Below are positions 1 through 11,800 of a stretch of DNA of 64,000 nucleotides, piece after piece. The notes under the pieces were generated by a model. That model saw only the letters and a program-made list of their open reading frames with translations. It was not told the origin of the DNA and ran no database searches. Positions within the stretch are counted from its first letter, which is position 1, and the number at the start of each line of letters is the position of its first letter. Both the position numbers and the translations under genes were made by a program. The DNA is taken from positions 1-64,000 of the forward strand of contig NC_015389.1 in NCBI RefSeq assembly GCF_000195315.1. The letters run 5' to 3'. The stretch comes from Coriobacterium glomerans PW2. Its GTDB lineage: Bacteria; Actinomycetota; Coriobacteriia; Coriobacteriales; Coriobacteriaceae.

Positions 1-36
1 TATAATTTCATCTTCTTTTCACCGGTTATCCTCTGT

Positions 37-97
37 TGTTGATAACTATTCAGATTCATTCGGAAGTTTTCAACATGTTTTGAAATCCTGTGGACAA
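37..97. promoter_or_regulatory. DnaA-box cluster upstream of the first gene
   Basis: Three DnaA-box-like 9-mers lie in an AT-rich stretch: TGTTGATAA at 37-45 (reverse strand TTATCAACA), TTTTCAACA at 67-75, and TGTGGACAA at 89-97 (reverse strand TTGTCCACA). The last fits the usual TTWTNCACA consensus exactly; the other two differ by one base. The cluster probably belongs to the origin region or autoregulates the operon leading to dnaA. Confidence 0.6.
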
Positions 98-158
98 GTC
101 TGAACGGGTCCGAGGTGGGATATGATCTTCATAGCAACCCGACGAGATTGAGCAGTCC

Positions 159-1229
159 ATGTCTGAAGACTTTTATCCGTTCGTAGATTCCGGCGATCCA
201 CCACCGGACAACGCGCATATCACGACGGCGCGCCAGCCGAAGACAGAGGCTGCGTCAGCGCCCGAGGGTGCTCCGCACGCCGCTGAGGCGCTGGCGCCCG
301 AAAGCGCTCTCAAGCGCCGGCAGGCGGGGATGTCGGCGTCATACGCCACGCGGATAGCGATCTACGATGACATGCTGTCGACGCCGCGTGTCATCGTCAT
401 CGCCCCGAACGAGATCAGAACCTACCTAGAGGAGATCACGAACACCGTCTACCGCTGCATGAGAGAGCAAGGCGGGCGCATCTCGCTCATGGTGATCCGT
501 GAGATCGTCGAGAACTTCATCCATGCCAACTTCGTCGAACCCATCATCTCCATCTTGGACGACGGCAACACCATTCGCTTCGCCGACCAGGGACCCGGCA
601 TCGGAGACAAGGAACGCGCATTCGACTTCGGTGTGACCTCGGCAGATCAGAACATGAAGCGCTATATTCGGGGCACCGGGGCGGGATTCCCCATGGTCCA
701 GCAATACCTCGAGACGAGCGGCGGGGTCGTATCCATCGAGGACAACATGAGCGCGGGGACGGTCGTGACCATCAGCGTCGACGTCGATCGAGCTCGCGAG
801 ATCGACGCGGCCAGAGAGAGGGGCGCCGCCGTTCGCGGTGGAGGCGCGCGAGGTCGGCGCGAGGCGGCGGCGAGGCCATATGAAGCGCAAAGCGCGCGCG
901 AAGCCGTCCCGGGGATCTCCGAGGCGACCGGGAGGGCGCATCGAGATCACGTGGGCGAGCGCGTCGCGTGGCCGACAGGTGAGACATGGGGCGCGCGCAG
1001 CGAACCATTTGTCAGCAGAAGAGAGCATCAGGCGCTCTCATTTCTGCTGAGACACGGGCAAGCGGGTCCGACGGAGCTTGTCGCGGAATTCGGGTATTCC
1101 GGTCCCACGTGGTCCAGAGAGCTTGCTACACTGAATCAATGCGGACTCGTGGTAAAGCGCGGGCAGAAATATATTCTCACGGAATCGGGTGCGGCTTGGA
1201 TAGGTGCGCGCCGCGATTCCGCACTCTGA
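159..1229 (+). CDS. GHKL-type ATP-binding protein with C-terminal winged helix
   Basis: This 356-residue protein sits directly upstream of dnaA. Residues about 110-210 form a histidine-kinase-like ATPase fold: an N-box (EIVENFIHA), a G1 box (DQGPGIG) and a G2 box (RGTGAGFPMV), followed by a GTVVTISV strand. No dimerisation/phosphoacceptor histidine helix is present, so it resembles anti-sigma or switch-type GHKL ATPases more than a sensor kinase. A basic, low-complexity linker leads to a C-terminal winged-helix-like segment (about residues 290-350, SRREHQALSFLL onwards, with a TWSRELATLNQCGLVVK recognition part). The N-terminal 60 residues are Ala/Pro-rich and the start is uncertain; an internal ATG at 330 is possible. 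The stop lies 22 bases before the dnaA start chosen here, so co-transcription is likely. The role is unknown; a DNA-binding ATPase acting near the origin is an inference. Confidence 0.85.
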   Translation: MSEDFYPFVDSGDPPPDNAHITTARQPKTEAASAPEGAPHAAEALAPESALKRRQAGMSASYATRIAIYDDMLSTPRVIVIAPNEIRTYLEEITNTVYRCMREQGGRISLMVIREIVENFIHANFVEPIISILDDGNTIRFADQGPGIGDKERAFDFGVTSADQNMKRYIRGTGAGFPMVQQYLETSGGVVSIEDNMSAGTVVTISVDVDRAREIDAARERGAAVRGGGARGRREAAARPYEAQSAREAVPGISEATGRAHRDHVGERVAWPTGETWGARSEPFVSRREHQALSFLLRHGQAGPTELVAEFGYSGPTWSRELATLNQCGLVVKRGQKYILTESGAAWIGARRDSAL

Positions 1230-1251
1230 TAGACGCGTGACGGGAAGCGGT

Positions 1252-3027
1252 ATGGACAACGAAGCGGACATCATATTGGAAGATACGATCTCGTTCTGCG
1301 AGCGAGATGAGCGAGACGCGCGTCTCATCAGCATGCTCCGGCAGTCGAGAGCCGATTCCCTCACCGGCGACAAGCTCACAATCGAAGCACCGTCGCGCTT
1401 CGCGTACTCCTATCTCATGAAGCAGCGCAAGATCATCGAGCGCTATCTCGAGGAGATCGCTTTTTGTCCGCTGACGCTGCATATCGGCATTCCGCGATCG
1501 TCAAGCGGCGACGCGGACGGTCGCAGCGCCGCACCCGCTGCGGCATCCGCGGTGCCGGCGGGCGCCGCGGGCGATGGAGGCCGGAGCCTCGAGGCGACCT
1601 CGGGGGAGACGTCCGCGGCAGCGCTCGCTGCAGATGCGCACGGCCCGACAGCCGAGCGTGAAAACGCAGCCGCCGACGGAGATCCGAGAGCGCGCGAGAC
1701 GCCCTCGGGTGCCGCTGCGGCGGTGCTCGGCACCCAGCAGCGAGATGCCGCGGAAACCAAGGGCGTCACAATAAAAAACACCCTGTCCCAAGATGCCTTC
1801 AGAAAGATGATGAACAGCATCGCCGGACAGGAGAGCCGGCAGCCCAAACCGAAGACGATGGCGGAGGGCGCATCGGGTCGAGAGGGCGCAGACGGCGGTG
1901 ACTTTCCCTCCGTACCCGTGAACTCGAAGTTCACATTCGAGAACTTCGTGTACGGCGAGGAGAACAAGCAGGCGTACCAATCTTCGCTGCGATTCGCCGC
2001 ATTCGCCGAGGAGCCGGGATCCTATACCTCCTTGTTCATCTACGGCAACTCCGGCCTCGGAAAGACCCATCTTCTTCTCGCGATCGAGAACTATCTCGCC
2101 GAGACGAAGCCCTATATGCGGGTCAAATACGCGAACTCCCAAGCCTATATAGACGATTTCATCAATGAGGTCGCGATTCAGAAGACCGATGGCCACGCCA
2201 TCCTGCGTGATTATCATGCCGCGGACATCTTGATCATCGATGACATACAAAACATCATCGGCAAGACGGCGAGCATCGACTACTTCTTCCGCCTCATGGA
2301 CGAATTCATCCGCGATAACAAGAAGGTCGTCATCGCCTCGGATCGCGCGCCGAAGAAGCTCGGCATGGATGAGAGGCTGACGAGCCGCTTCAACGGCGGG
2401 ATGCTCTGCCTGGTGTCCGAGCCGGGGTTCGAGATGAAATACGCGATCCTCAAGCGCTACTACGAGAACAACGTGCTGGCTTCAGATGCCGCTCCGCTGA
2501 CCCGCGAGACCACCGACGTCTCCCTGCTGAGTTCCATATACACCGGCGGCGGCCACCTCTCCGATGCGCAGCTGAGGCATATGGCCGAGATCTCGGGAAC
2601 GAACATCCGCGAGCTCGAGAGCTTCTGCGAGCGCTGCGCCTGCGACTCCTACGAGAAGGAGCAGGTCGGAGAGGAGCTGACCGGAGAGGACATAGAGGCG
2701 ATCGCCGACGAATACTTCGATACGGCGCGCAAGAAGATCCATATCGACACGGTCCAATCGGTCGTCGAGGAGTTCTACCATGTGACCCATGAGGAGATGA
2801 TCGGCCCGAGGCGCACCGCCAACATTGCGTTCGCGCGGCATGTGGCGGTCTATCTGTCCAATGACATGTGCGACACCACGACACCGGCCGTGGGCGCTCA
2901 GTTCGGTGGGCGCGACCACTCGACGGTGCTCAACAGCATGAAGGTGATCGAGAAGAAGATGAAGGGCGATCGCGCCCTGTGCGAGGAGCTTCAGCAGCTC
3001 CGCAACAAGATCGTCTTGAAGTCGTGA
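1252..3027 (+). CDS. dnaA: chromosomal replication initiator DnaA
   Basis: DnaA binds DnaA boxes and opens the origin. The start at 1252 (MDNEADIILE) has a GGGAAG motif just upstream and begins after the preceding stop; a GTG at 1204 would lie inside the previous gene. The product is 591 residues, long for DnaA because of an Ala/Gly-rich domain II linker (about 90-200). The AAA+ domain shows Walker A GNSGLGKTH (about 265), Walker B ILIIDD (about 326), sensor I VIASDRAPKKL and the arginine-finger region RLTSRFNGG. The C-terminal DNA-binding domain IV carries the family signature around VGAQFGGRDHSTVL (about 547). Degenerate DnaA boxes lie on both sides of the gene, consistent with autoregulation. 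Confidence 0.98.
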   Translation: MDNEADIILEDTISFCERDERDARLISMLRQSRADSLTGDKLTIEAPSRFAYSYLMKQRKIIERYLEEIAFCPLTLHIGIPRSSSGDADGRSAAPAAASAVPAGAAGDGGRSLEATSGETSAAALAADAHGPTAERENAAADGDPRARETPSGAAAAVLGTQQRDAAETKGVTIKNTLSQDAFRKMMNSIAGQESRQPKPKTMAEGASGREGADGGDFPSVPVNSKFTFENFVYGEENKQAYQSSLRFAAFAEEPGSYTSLFIYGNSGLGKTHLLLAIENYLAETKPYMRVKYANSQAYIDDFINEVAIQKTDGHAILRDYHAADILIIDDIQNIIGKTASIDYFFRLMDEFIRDNKKVVIASDRAPKKLGMDERLTSRFNGGMLCLVSEPGFEMKYAILKRYYENNVLASDAAPLTRETTDVSLLSSIYTGGGHLSDAQLRHMAEISGTNIRELESFCERCACDSYEKEQVGEELTGEDIEAIADEYFDTARKKIHIDTVQSVVEEFYHVTHEEMIGPRRTANIAFARHVAVYLSNDMCDTTTPAVGAQFGGRDHSTVLNSMKVIEKKMKGDRALCEELQQLRNKIVLKS

Positions 3028-3291
3028 GGGTCCGATGGACGGTGCCGAGTCTGAATGAGACGGATGATAACGTGTTGGATCTGCGGGGAAAAGATGTTGG
3101 AAAGTCACCTTATCTGTGGAGAAGCGAGGGCGCAAGCGGGCGCTGTGGGAAACCATCGCTGTTTTCAACATGAGTCAATGATATGTTTGACGGGTCTTGG
3201 CGGGGGGATCGGCGATAATCAACAGTTTCAACCGCCTTATTACTATGATGAAGATATATCTATATAGAATATAAACAATGAAAGGGGCAAC
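3028..3291. other. oriC-like dnaA-dnaN intergenic region
   Basis: These 264 bases contain no credible gene. DnaA-box-like 9-mers are TGTGGAGAA at 3115-3123 (reverse TTCTCCACA), TGTGGGAAA at 3144-3152 (reverse TTTCCCACA) and TTTTCAACA at 3162-3170; each is one mismatch from TTWTNCACA. An AT-rich stretch (about 3236-3282, with ATATATCTATATAG) follows and would suit a duplex-unwinding element. This gap is the classical bacterial oriC position. The dnaN ribosome-binding site (GAAAGGGGC) closes the region. Confidence 0.7.
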
Positions 3292-4395
3292 ATGGAGTTC
3301 ACTGTCAGCCAGAACGCGCTATCAGAGGCGCTCGCCATCGTCTCAAAGGGCGTCGCTTCCGCCTCGACCCTGCCCATTCTCTCCGGCGTTTTGATCACAG
3401 CCGGGGATGGCGTGCTCGAATTCCAGACGTCGAACTACACGATATCGATTCGGCATCGCATCGCCGCCCACGTCGAGAAGGACGGCTCGCTCGTCGTGCC
3501 GTGCAAGACGCTGTCAAACATCACGAAGACGCTGCCCGACGCTCCGGTCCGCTTCCAGCTCGTCGAGCGCCAAGTGAACATCACCTGCGAGAAGAGCACA
3601 TTTCGCCTGAACACGCTCGACGCCGCCGACTTTCCGGAGTTTCCGACCTATGCGCTGGAGAGCGCCGTCGAGCTGCCCTCGCGCACGCTCACCGATATGG
3701 TCGCGCGCGTGTGGCGCGTCACCTCGACCGACAAGGCCCGCCCGATCCTGGGCGGCGTCCACATGACCGTCGAGAACAACACGATCCGTCTCGTGGCCAC
3801 GGATTCATTTCGCCTCGCCGTATGCGACACGCAGGTCGAGACCTCCTCGCTCGAGGGAAGCTTCGAGCTGAACGTTCCAGCCGATGCGTTCAATGATGCC
3901 CTCACGATCATGTCCGAGCAGCAGACCATCCTGGTCGGAGCAACCGATACCCAAGTTGTTTTCGAAGCGGGTGACACCACGTACGTCTCGCGGCGCATAG
4001 AGGGGGTCTATCCAAACTACAACCAGCTCATTCCCGACTCGTGCACCACGAGCGTCAAAATCGATGTCGAGGCCATAACCGCAGCGCTCAAGCGCGTCTC
4101 CGCCATAGCGAGCACGAACCCTGCGGTGAAATTCGCGATCGACGTCGAACGGGGATCGCTTGCGCTGTCTGCCATCTCAAGTGATCAGGACCTCGCACAG
4201 GAGATCATCGACGTCGAGGCGGAAGGGGAGTCCGGTGTCATCGCGTTCAACTACCACTACATCTTCGGCTGCTTGAACGTACTGGCCAAAGAGCAGGAGA
4301 TCTCACTCGAGCTCAAGAACTACACTCAGGCCGGCGTCTTCAAGTCATACGGCAAGATCAACTACCTCTATCTGGTCATGCCGGTCCGCATCTGA
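3292..4395 (+). CDS. dnaN: DNA polymerase III beta sliding clamp
   Basis: The 367-residue product is the normal length for the clamp that tethers the replicative polymerase to DNA. It begins MEFTVSQNALSEALAIVSKGV and ends in the family-typical YLYLVMPVRI, the C-terminal region that helps form the partner-binding pocket. Three clamp-like domains of about 120 residues can be followed, including FRLNTLDAADFPEFP in domain 1 and SRRIEGVYPNYNQLIP in domain 2. The start has a clear purine-rich site (AAAGGGG). Its stop overlaps the recF start by one base (TGATG), so the two are translationally coupled. Confidence 0.98.
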   Translation: MEFTVSQNALSEALAIVSKGVASASTLPILSGVLITAGDGVLEFQTSNYTISIRHRIAAHVEKDGSLVVPCKTLSNITKTLPDAPVRFQLVERQVNITCEKSTFRLNTLDAADFPEFPTYALESAVELPSRTLTDMVARVWRVTSTDKARPILGGVHMTVENNTIRLVATDSFRLAVCDTQVETSSLEGSFELNVPADAFNDALTIMSEQQTILVGATDTQVVFEAGDTTYVSRRIEGVYPNYNQLIPDSCTTSVKIDVEAITAALKRVSAIASTNPAVKFAIDVERGSLALSAISSDQDLAQEIIDVEAEGESGVIAFNYHYIFGCLNVLAKEQEISLELKNYTQAGVFKSYGKINYLYLVMPVRI

Positions 4396-5522
4396 TGGGT
4401 GTGCTCGCCCGCTCGCTGCGCTTGCGGGACTATCGCAGCTTCGAGCGATTCAGCCTCGATCTCGATCCGGGCACGACGGTGCTCTCGGGTAGAAACGCCG
4501 TGGGCAAGACAAATCTCATCGAGGCGCTTCAGCTGCTGACGTTCGGTCAGTCGTTTCGGAAGGCGTCGCCATCCGAGCTCATCCGCGATGGTGCCGAGCG
4601 CGCTGTGCTCGATCTGAATCTGTCGGGAGGTGGTCGCGATATCGATCTGGGACTTGTCGCGACGGCGGGAAAACGCGCGTTCTCCCGCAACGGGAAGCCC
4701 TGCCGCGCGTCATCCATTCGCGGTGTCATGCCATCGGTCCTGTTCTGTCCCGATCATCTTGACATGGTGAAGAGATCCGCCGGTGTTCGCCGCGGTGCCC
4801 TCGATGACTTCGGAACGCAGCTGAGCGCGCGATACGCGCAGCTGGTCGGCTCCTATGGAAGGATCGTCGAGCAGCGGAACGCGCTGCTGAGAGACGTTGC
4901 GCTCTCAGATGGGCTGTTGGACGCCTGGGACGACGCCCTGATCGAAACCGGATGCGCCCTGATCGCGCATCGCATCTCGCTGCTCGCCCGCCTGCGCGCG
5001 GCGATGCGGCGCATCCATGCGAGCATCGCTCCGGGTGAGCAGATGGACGTGGGCTACCGGGCCAGCATATGCCCCACGGAGGATCTGCTCACCGAAAGAG
5101 CCGATCGCGCGACGCTCGAGCGGAGATACCGCGGCGCGCTCGCTGCGGCGCGTCCCGACGAAATCCGTCGCTGCGTCTCGCTGATGGGACCCCACCGCGA
5201 CGAGATCGCCTTCACTGTCGCGGGTCGCGACGCGCGCTCCTTCGCCTCGCAGGGCCAGCAGCGCACACTCGTCTTGTCATGGAAGATCGCCGAGGTCGAT
5301 GTCGCATGCGAGATTCTCGGCGCTCCGCCCTTGCTGCTTCTGGATGACGTGATGAGCGAACTCGATGAACCGCGACGCTCCGCCGTCATGGAATTTGTCG
5401 AGGAGGGGATCCAGACGGTCATCTCAACGACGAACCTCGGATACTTCTCCTCGTCGATGCTTCGACGCGCCAAGGTGGTGACGATCGGCAATGAGCGGGA
5501 AAAGCGAGGGGAGGGGATCTGA
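4395..5522 (+). CDS. recF: DNA replication and repair protein RecF
   Basis: RecF is an SMC-like ATPase that loads RecA at gaps. The 375-residue product begins with LRLRDYRSFERFSLDLDPG and a Walker A motif GRNAVGKTNLIEAL (about residues 33-46). The ABC-type signature region FASQGQQRTLVLSWKIAE and the Walker B/D-loop LLLLDDVMSELDEPRR lie near the C terminus, in the order expected of RecF. It overlaps dnaN by one base and the next gene by 32 bases, the common dnaN-recF-DUF721 arrangement. Confidence 0.97.
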   Translation: MGVLARSLRLRDYRSFERFSLDLDPGTTVLSGRNAVGKTNLIEALQLLTFGQSFRKASPSELIRDGAERAVLDLNLSGGGRDIDLGLVATAGKRAFSRNGKPCRASSIRGVMPSVLFCPDHLDMVKRSAGVRRGALDDFGTQLSARYAQLVGSYGRIVEQRNALLRDVALSDGLLDAWDDALIETGCALIAHRISLLARLRAAMRRIHASIAPGEQMDVGYRASICPTEDLLTERADRATLERRYRGALAAARPDEIRRCVSLMGPHRDEIAFTVAGRDARSFASQGQQRTLVLSWKIAEVDVACEILGAPPLLLLDDVMSELDEPRRSAVMEFVEEGIQTVISTTNLGYFSSSMLRRAKVVTIGNEREKRGEGI

Positions 5523-6048
5523 GCCGGCTGATCTGCGCGCGCTCATCGAGCGCGAGCGCGAGCGGATCTTGCGGGCAAGCTCGCCGCAGCGGCGCGAGCA
5601 GATGCGCCGCGCCGAGCGTGACCGGTCCATCTACGCAGCCTGGAACAGCGTGTGCGGCGGGACCCGAGAGGGGCGCCACGTGACGGGCCTGCGCTATCTT
5701 CCCGAGAGCAACGAGCTTCTGGTCTATCTGGACGAGGCATGCTGGACGCAGGAGTTCACGATGCTGCGCGAGATCGTCCGCGGTCGGATGGCTCGTGCGG
5801 GCGCCCCTCTGGACGGGTTCGTGTTCAAGACGTCTCGCAGCGGATATGCTCGGCCCGCGCGCCCCCGCAGTCTCGGTGTCGTCGCGCGCCAGCCCGTCAG
5901 ACCCCCGTCTGCTCCACTTTGCGCAGAGCAGCTCGAGCAGATCGAATCCGATGTCTCGTCCATCGAAGATGAGAAACTGAAGGAGGCCCTGAAGAAGGCT
6001 ATGATCGCAAGTTTTGAGTGGAAAAAGGGTATCGAGTCCTCTAAATAG
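5491..6048 (+). CDS. dciA: DUF721 / DciA-type helicase-associated protein
   Basis: This 185-residue protein lies between recF and gyrB, the usual place of DUF721 genes in actinomycetes. The family includes DciA, which helps load the replicative helicase in bacteria lacking DnaC. The central part (about 48-115: IYAAWNSVCGG, RYLPESNELLVYLDEACWTQEFTML, REIVRGRM) matches the compact DUF721 fold, with the conserved W and the beta strand that precedes WTQEF. A charged helical N terminus and a lysine-rich helical C terminus flank it. The ATG at 5491 lies within recF; no strong ribosome-binding site is visible, so coupling to recF translation is likely. Confidence 0.88.
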   Translation: MSGKSEGRGSEPADLRALIERERERILRASSPQRREQMRRAERDRSIYAAWNSVCGGTREGRHVTGLRYLPESNELLVYLDEACWTQEFTMLREIVRGRMARAGAPLDGFVFKTSRSGYARPARPRSLGVVARQPVRPPSAPLCAEQLEQIESDVSSIEDEKLKEALKKAMIASFEWKKGIESSK

Positions 6049-6148
6049 ACGTATAGAGCTTCTGGTGGCCTTGTAGAGCATTGTATTTGTGGTCCTCACA
6101 CACAGCTGTTTCCGGTAGTATATGGAAGGTTGGACACCTTTTCTCTGA

Positions 6149-8185
<2,037 letters not shown>

Positions 8186-8205
8186 CGAGAACAGGGAGGA
8201 CATGC

Positions 8206-10974
8206 GTGTCTGACGATACGAACATACATGATACAGACGGCGACGTCGAATCCGAGGGCATGCCCGAGGACCTGCGTCGTCTGCTCGATCGAGCCGACGG
8301 AGACGACACGGATGCCGAGCCGGACGTCTACGACCCGGATCAGGGCAATGATTCCGACGAGGAGATCCTCGAGGAGAGCTTCGGCGCGGCCGGTCGCGGC
8401 CAGGCCGGCGGTGAGGACGTGAACGGAGGGGCCCTGCAGATCTCCGAGTTCGGCACCGAGATGAGGCAGTCGTTCATCGAGTACTCGATGAGCGTCATCA
8501 CCGCCCGCGCCCTGCCCGACGTCCGCGACGGCTTGAAGCCGGTGCATCGCAGGATCTTATATGCGATGAACGAATCGGGCATCTATCCCAACCGTCCGCA
8601 CAAGAAGAGCGCTTGGACGGTCGGAGAGGTCATCGGCAAGTACCATCCGCACGGTGACACCGCCGTCTACGACACGATGGTGCGTCTCGCGCAGTGGTTC
8701 TCCATGCGCACGCCGCTCATCGACGGTCATGGCAACTTCGGCAATATCGACGGCGACGGCGCGGCGGCCATGCGCTACACGGAGAGCCGTCTGGCGCGCC
8801 CCGCCATGGAGCTGCTGCGCGATCTGCAGAAGGACACTGTCGACTGGCAGCCCAACTACGACGAGTCGCTCTCCGAGCCGCAGGTGCTGCCTGCGCGCTT
8901 CCCGAATCTGCTGGTCAACGGATCATCCGGCATCGCCGTCGGCATGGCTACGAATATCCCGCCGCACAACCTCCTCGAGGCCGTCGAGGCCGCCTGCGCG
9001 CTCATCGACGACCCGGAGATCACGACCGACGAACTCATGCAGATCATTCCCGGTCCCGATTTTCCCACAGGTGCGGTCATCATGGGCACCGAGGGGATCC
9101 ACAAGGCCTATGAGACCGGACGCGGCTCGATCACGGTGCGAGCGAAGGCTCATATCGAGTCGACGAAGACCGGGCGCAACCGGCTTGTGTTCACCGAGAT
9201 CCCCTATCAGGTGAACAAGGGCTCGCTGCAGGAGAAGATCGCCCAGCTCGTCAATGAGAAGCGCCTCGAGGGCATCTCCGACATGCGCGATGAGTCGACG
9301 GGAAAGGGGCTCCGCCTCGTCATCGAGTTGAAAAAAGGCGTTATCCCGCAGGTGGTGCTCAACAACCTGTACAAGTTCACCTCGCTTCAGAGCACCTTCG
9401 GCATCAACAACCTCGCTCTGGTGGAGGGCGCCCCCCAGTCGCTGTCCCTGCGCGACATGCTGTCGCACTACATCGCCCATCAGGTCGATGTGGTGAACCG
9501 GCGCACGCGCTTCGATCTCAAGAAGGCGCGTGCCCGCGCCCACATCCTCGAGGGTTACCTCATAGCGCTCGATCACATCGATGAGGTCATCTCGATCATC
9601 CGGTCCTCCGAGACCGATGCCGAGGCCTCGGCGCGCCTGACGGAGCGATTCGGGTTCACCGATCGCCAGACCGCAGCCATTCTTGAGATGAAGCTGCGCC
9701 GACTCACCGGGCTCGAGCGAGGCAAGATCGCCGCCGAACTCGATGCTCTGAGGCAGGCGATCGAGTACTACGAGGACCTGCTCGCCCACAAGGAGAAGGT
9801 GCTGGCCGTCATCAAGGAGGAGATGCGCGAGATCGCGCGCAAGTTCGGTGACCCGCGCCGCACCGAGATCCGGGAGGCTGAGAAGGAGCTCGATGTCGAG
9901 GACCTCATCGCCGACGAGGACATGGTCGTCACCATAACGCACACAGGCTACGTGAAGCGCATCCCCGTGGCCACCTATCGCTCACAGAAGCGCGGCGGCA
10001 AGGGAGTATCCGGTGTCAATCTCAAAGAGGATGATGTCATAGCCGAGATGTTCATCGCCTCGACTCACGAGTTCGTCCTGTTCTTCTCAACGCGAGGCAA
10101 GGTCTACCGCCTGAAGGTGCATGAGCTGCCCGTCGGGTCCCGACAGGCGCGCGGAGCCGCCATCGTGAACCTGCTGCCGTTCGAAGAGGGTGAGAAGATC
10201 GCATCGGTCATCAGCACGCGCGATTTCCCCGATGATGAGTTCCTCATGTTCGCCACCCGCTCCGGGATGGTGAAAAAGACGGTCATGAGCGCCTACGACC
10301 GCAGTCGCCGAGACGGTATCATCGCGATCAACCTAAAAACAGACGACGCTCTGCTCGATGTCCGGCGCGTTCGCCCGCAAGACAAGATCATCATGGCGAC
10401 GACCGAGGGCAAGGCCATCATGTTCGAACAGGAGCAGGTGCGCGCGACCGGTCGGGACACCTCGGGCGTGCGCGGCATCGATCTGCGCGGCAGCGCCCGC
10501 GTGCTCGGCATGGAGATCACCAACGGTCAAGGTGACCTGTTCGTGATCACCGAGAACGGTTACGGCAAGCGCACGCCGGTTCGCGACTATCCCACTCAGC
10601 ACCGAGGCGGACAGGGTGTCTACACCATCCAGATGACGCAGCGAAAAGGAATGCTCGCCGCTATGAAGACGGTCGGTCCGCAGCATGAGCTGTTCATCAT
10701 CACGAAGGGCGCGACGGTCATCCGCGTCAAGACCGGTGAGATATCCCAGACCGGCCGCGCAACCCAGGGCGTGAAGATGATGAACGTCGCCGACGGCGAT
10801 CTCGTCATCGCCGTCGCGCGCATGACCGCGGCGAAAAGGCGACCCAAGCCGTCGATGGCTGCCGAGGGGCAGGAGGCGCTGGAGATACCATCCGGCTCAT
10901 CTGCAGATGAGGTCGAATGCGTAGACATCGGCGGGACGGACGATGTGCCCGAGGAGCTGCTCGACGAGGACTAG
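8206..10974 (+). CDS. gyrA: DNA gyrase subunit A with long acidic N-terminal extension
   Basis: GyrA cuts and rejoins DNA in gyrase. The GTG start at 8206 follows ACAGGGAGGA; an ATG at 8202 is out of frame and stops at once. The breakage-reunion domain begins about residue 80 ([20 protein letters not shown]) and contains [21 protein letters not shown] and the catalytic tyrosine in [10 protein letters not shown]. The C-terminal beta-pinwheel has the GyrA-box-like QKRGGKG (about 593), which distinguishes gyrase from ParC. The product is 922 residues. About 80 N-terminal residues, rich in Asp and Glu, precede the conserved start of the family, and the C terminus is also acidic ([11 protein letters not shown]). 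Confidence 0.98.
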   Translation: MSDDTNIHDTDGDVESEGMPEDLRRLLDRADGDDTDAEPDVYDPDQGNDSDEEILEESFGAAGRGQAGGEDVNGGALQISEFGTEMRQSFIEYSMSVITARALPDVRDGLKPVHRRILYAMNESGIYPNRPHKKSAWTVGEVIGKYHPHGDTAVYDTMVRLAQWFSMRTPLIDGHGNFGNIDGDGAAAMRYTESRLARPAMELLRDLQKDTVDWQPNYDESLSEPQVLPARFPNLLVNGSSGIAVGMATNIPPHNLLEAVEAACALIDDPEITTDELMQIIPGPDFPTGAVIMGTEGIHKAYETGRGSITVRAKAHIESTKTGRNRLVFTEIPYQVNKGSLQEKIAQLVNEKRLEGISDMRDESTGKGLRLVIELKKGVIPQVVLNNLYKFTSLQSTFGINNLALVEGAPQSLSLRDMLSHYIAHQVDVVNRRTRFDLKKARARAHILEGYLIALDHIDEVISIIRSSETDAEASARLTERFGFTDRQTAAILEMKLRRLTGLERGKIAAELDALRQAIEYYEDLLAHKEKVLAVIKEEMREIARKFGDPRRTEIREAEKELDVEDLIADEDMVVTITHTGYVKRIPVATYRSQKRGGKGVSGVNLKEDDVIAEMFIASTHEFVLFFSTRGKVYRLKVHELPVGSRQARGAAIVNLLPFEEGEKIASVISTRDFPDDEFLMFATRSGMVKKTVMSAYDRSRRDGIIAINLKTDDALLDVRRVRPQDKIIMATTEGKAIMFEQEQVRATGRDTSGVRGIDLRGSARVLGMEITNGQGDLFVITENGYGKRTPVRDYPTQHRGGQGVYTIQMTQRKGMLAAMKTVGPQHELFIITKGATVIRVKTGEISQTGRATQGVKMMNVADGDLVIAVARMTAAKRRPKPSMAAEGQEALEIPSGSSADEVECVDIGGTDDVPEELLDED

Positions 10975-10990
10975 CCCCTGCGAGCTTGAA

Positions 10991-11025
10991 AAGCGACCCC
11001 GCATGGATCTTCTGCGGGGTCGCTT
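10991..11025. terminator. gyrA terminator, possibly bidirectional
   Basis: A perfect 13-bp stem (AAGCGACCCCGCA at 10991-11003 paired with 11013-11025) encloses a 9-base loop. It sits 16 bases after the gyrA stop and before the end of a convergent gene. The trailing T stretch is short, so efficiency on the plus strand is uncertain; on the minus strand the A-rich GAAAA before the stem gives a modest U run. Confidence 0.8.
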
Positions 11026-11085
11026 CTCATGATAAGCGCTGCGGGTTATGTGATCATCTACGCGCGAGATCGATCAGGGGCGCTC

Positions 11086-11595
11086 TCAGAAGTCATCGGG
11101 GGTGACCGTGTGAGCGAAGCGATCGAAGCGATCGAGCTCCTCATCCCGTGATTCCTCATCGGTGCGTCTCTGAGCGCTCGACGCCCGGTTCATGACATCA
11201 TCTTCTACGTAGATGGGGGCGTTCGAGCGCACCGCGAGCGCCAGAGCATCGCTCGGCCGCGCATCGAGCGCGATCTCCTCGCTTCGGTTGCGCGCGATGA
11301 TGAGCCTCGAGTAGAAGATCGGCGCCTCGACCCGGTTGATCTCAACGCGCTCGAGTCTGGCGCCGAGTGCGGCGAGGGTGCTGATGAACAGATCGTGGGT
11401 GATCGGACGCGGACCCCGCACGCCTTCGATGCCACGGCTGATCGCCGCCGCTTCGAAGGGGCCGGTTTGAATGGAGAGAACCCGAAGAGGAGCGGTGGAA
11501 CCGCCATCCGCTTCGCTCGCACGCTCGCGCAACACGACAAGGGATGGAACGGATCCGGTCGCCATAACGATGGTCTCGATATCGACGCGAACCAC
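11086..11595 (-). CDS. bifunctional nuclease family protein (DUF151)
   Basis: The 169-residue product matches the BFN/DUF151 family, small proteins common in actinomycetes and plants and reported to have nuclease activity in some members. Visible family features are the N-terminal VRVDIETIV strand, PLRVLSIQTGPFEAAAISRGIEGV, the RPITHDLFISTLAALGARLERVEI segment, and the conserved ARPSDALALAVRSNAPIYV core. A GTG start at 11595 is preceded by GGGAGGTG, which decides it. The C terminus (DEESRDEELDRFDRFAHTVTPDDF) is charged and variable. It is convergent with gyrA and divergent from the HAD gene; the role in this organism is unknown. Confidence 0.9.
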   Translation of the reverse strand: MVRVDIETIVMATGSVPSLVVLRERASEADGGSTAPLRVLSIQTGPFEAAAISRGIEGVRGPRPITHDLFISTLAALGARLERVEINRVEAPIFYSRLIIARNRSEEIALDARPSDALALAVRSNAPIYVEDDVMNRASSAQRRTDEESRDEELDRFDRFAHTVTPDDF

Positions 11596-11800
11596 GGCAG
11601 CACCTCCCGACTACTGCAGAAATATTGAGGCCTGCGGCGAGCGCATCTTTTCCTTGAGCGCGCCGCGAGCAATCAAACTGGGTAGTAATAGTACCCAAAA
11701 AGCCATGTGTGCGCCGGAATCACACATCTGACCTCAACCGTTTGATACAATCTCTCTCGTGAAGGCTACAGCCGGACATCCCTACATGGAGGAGTGCGCG

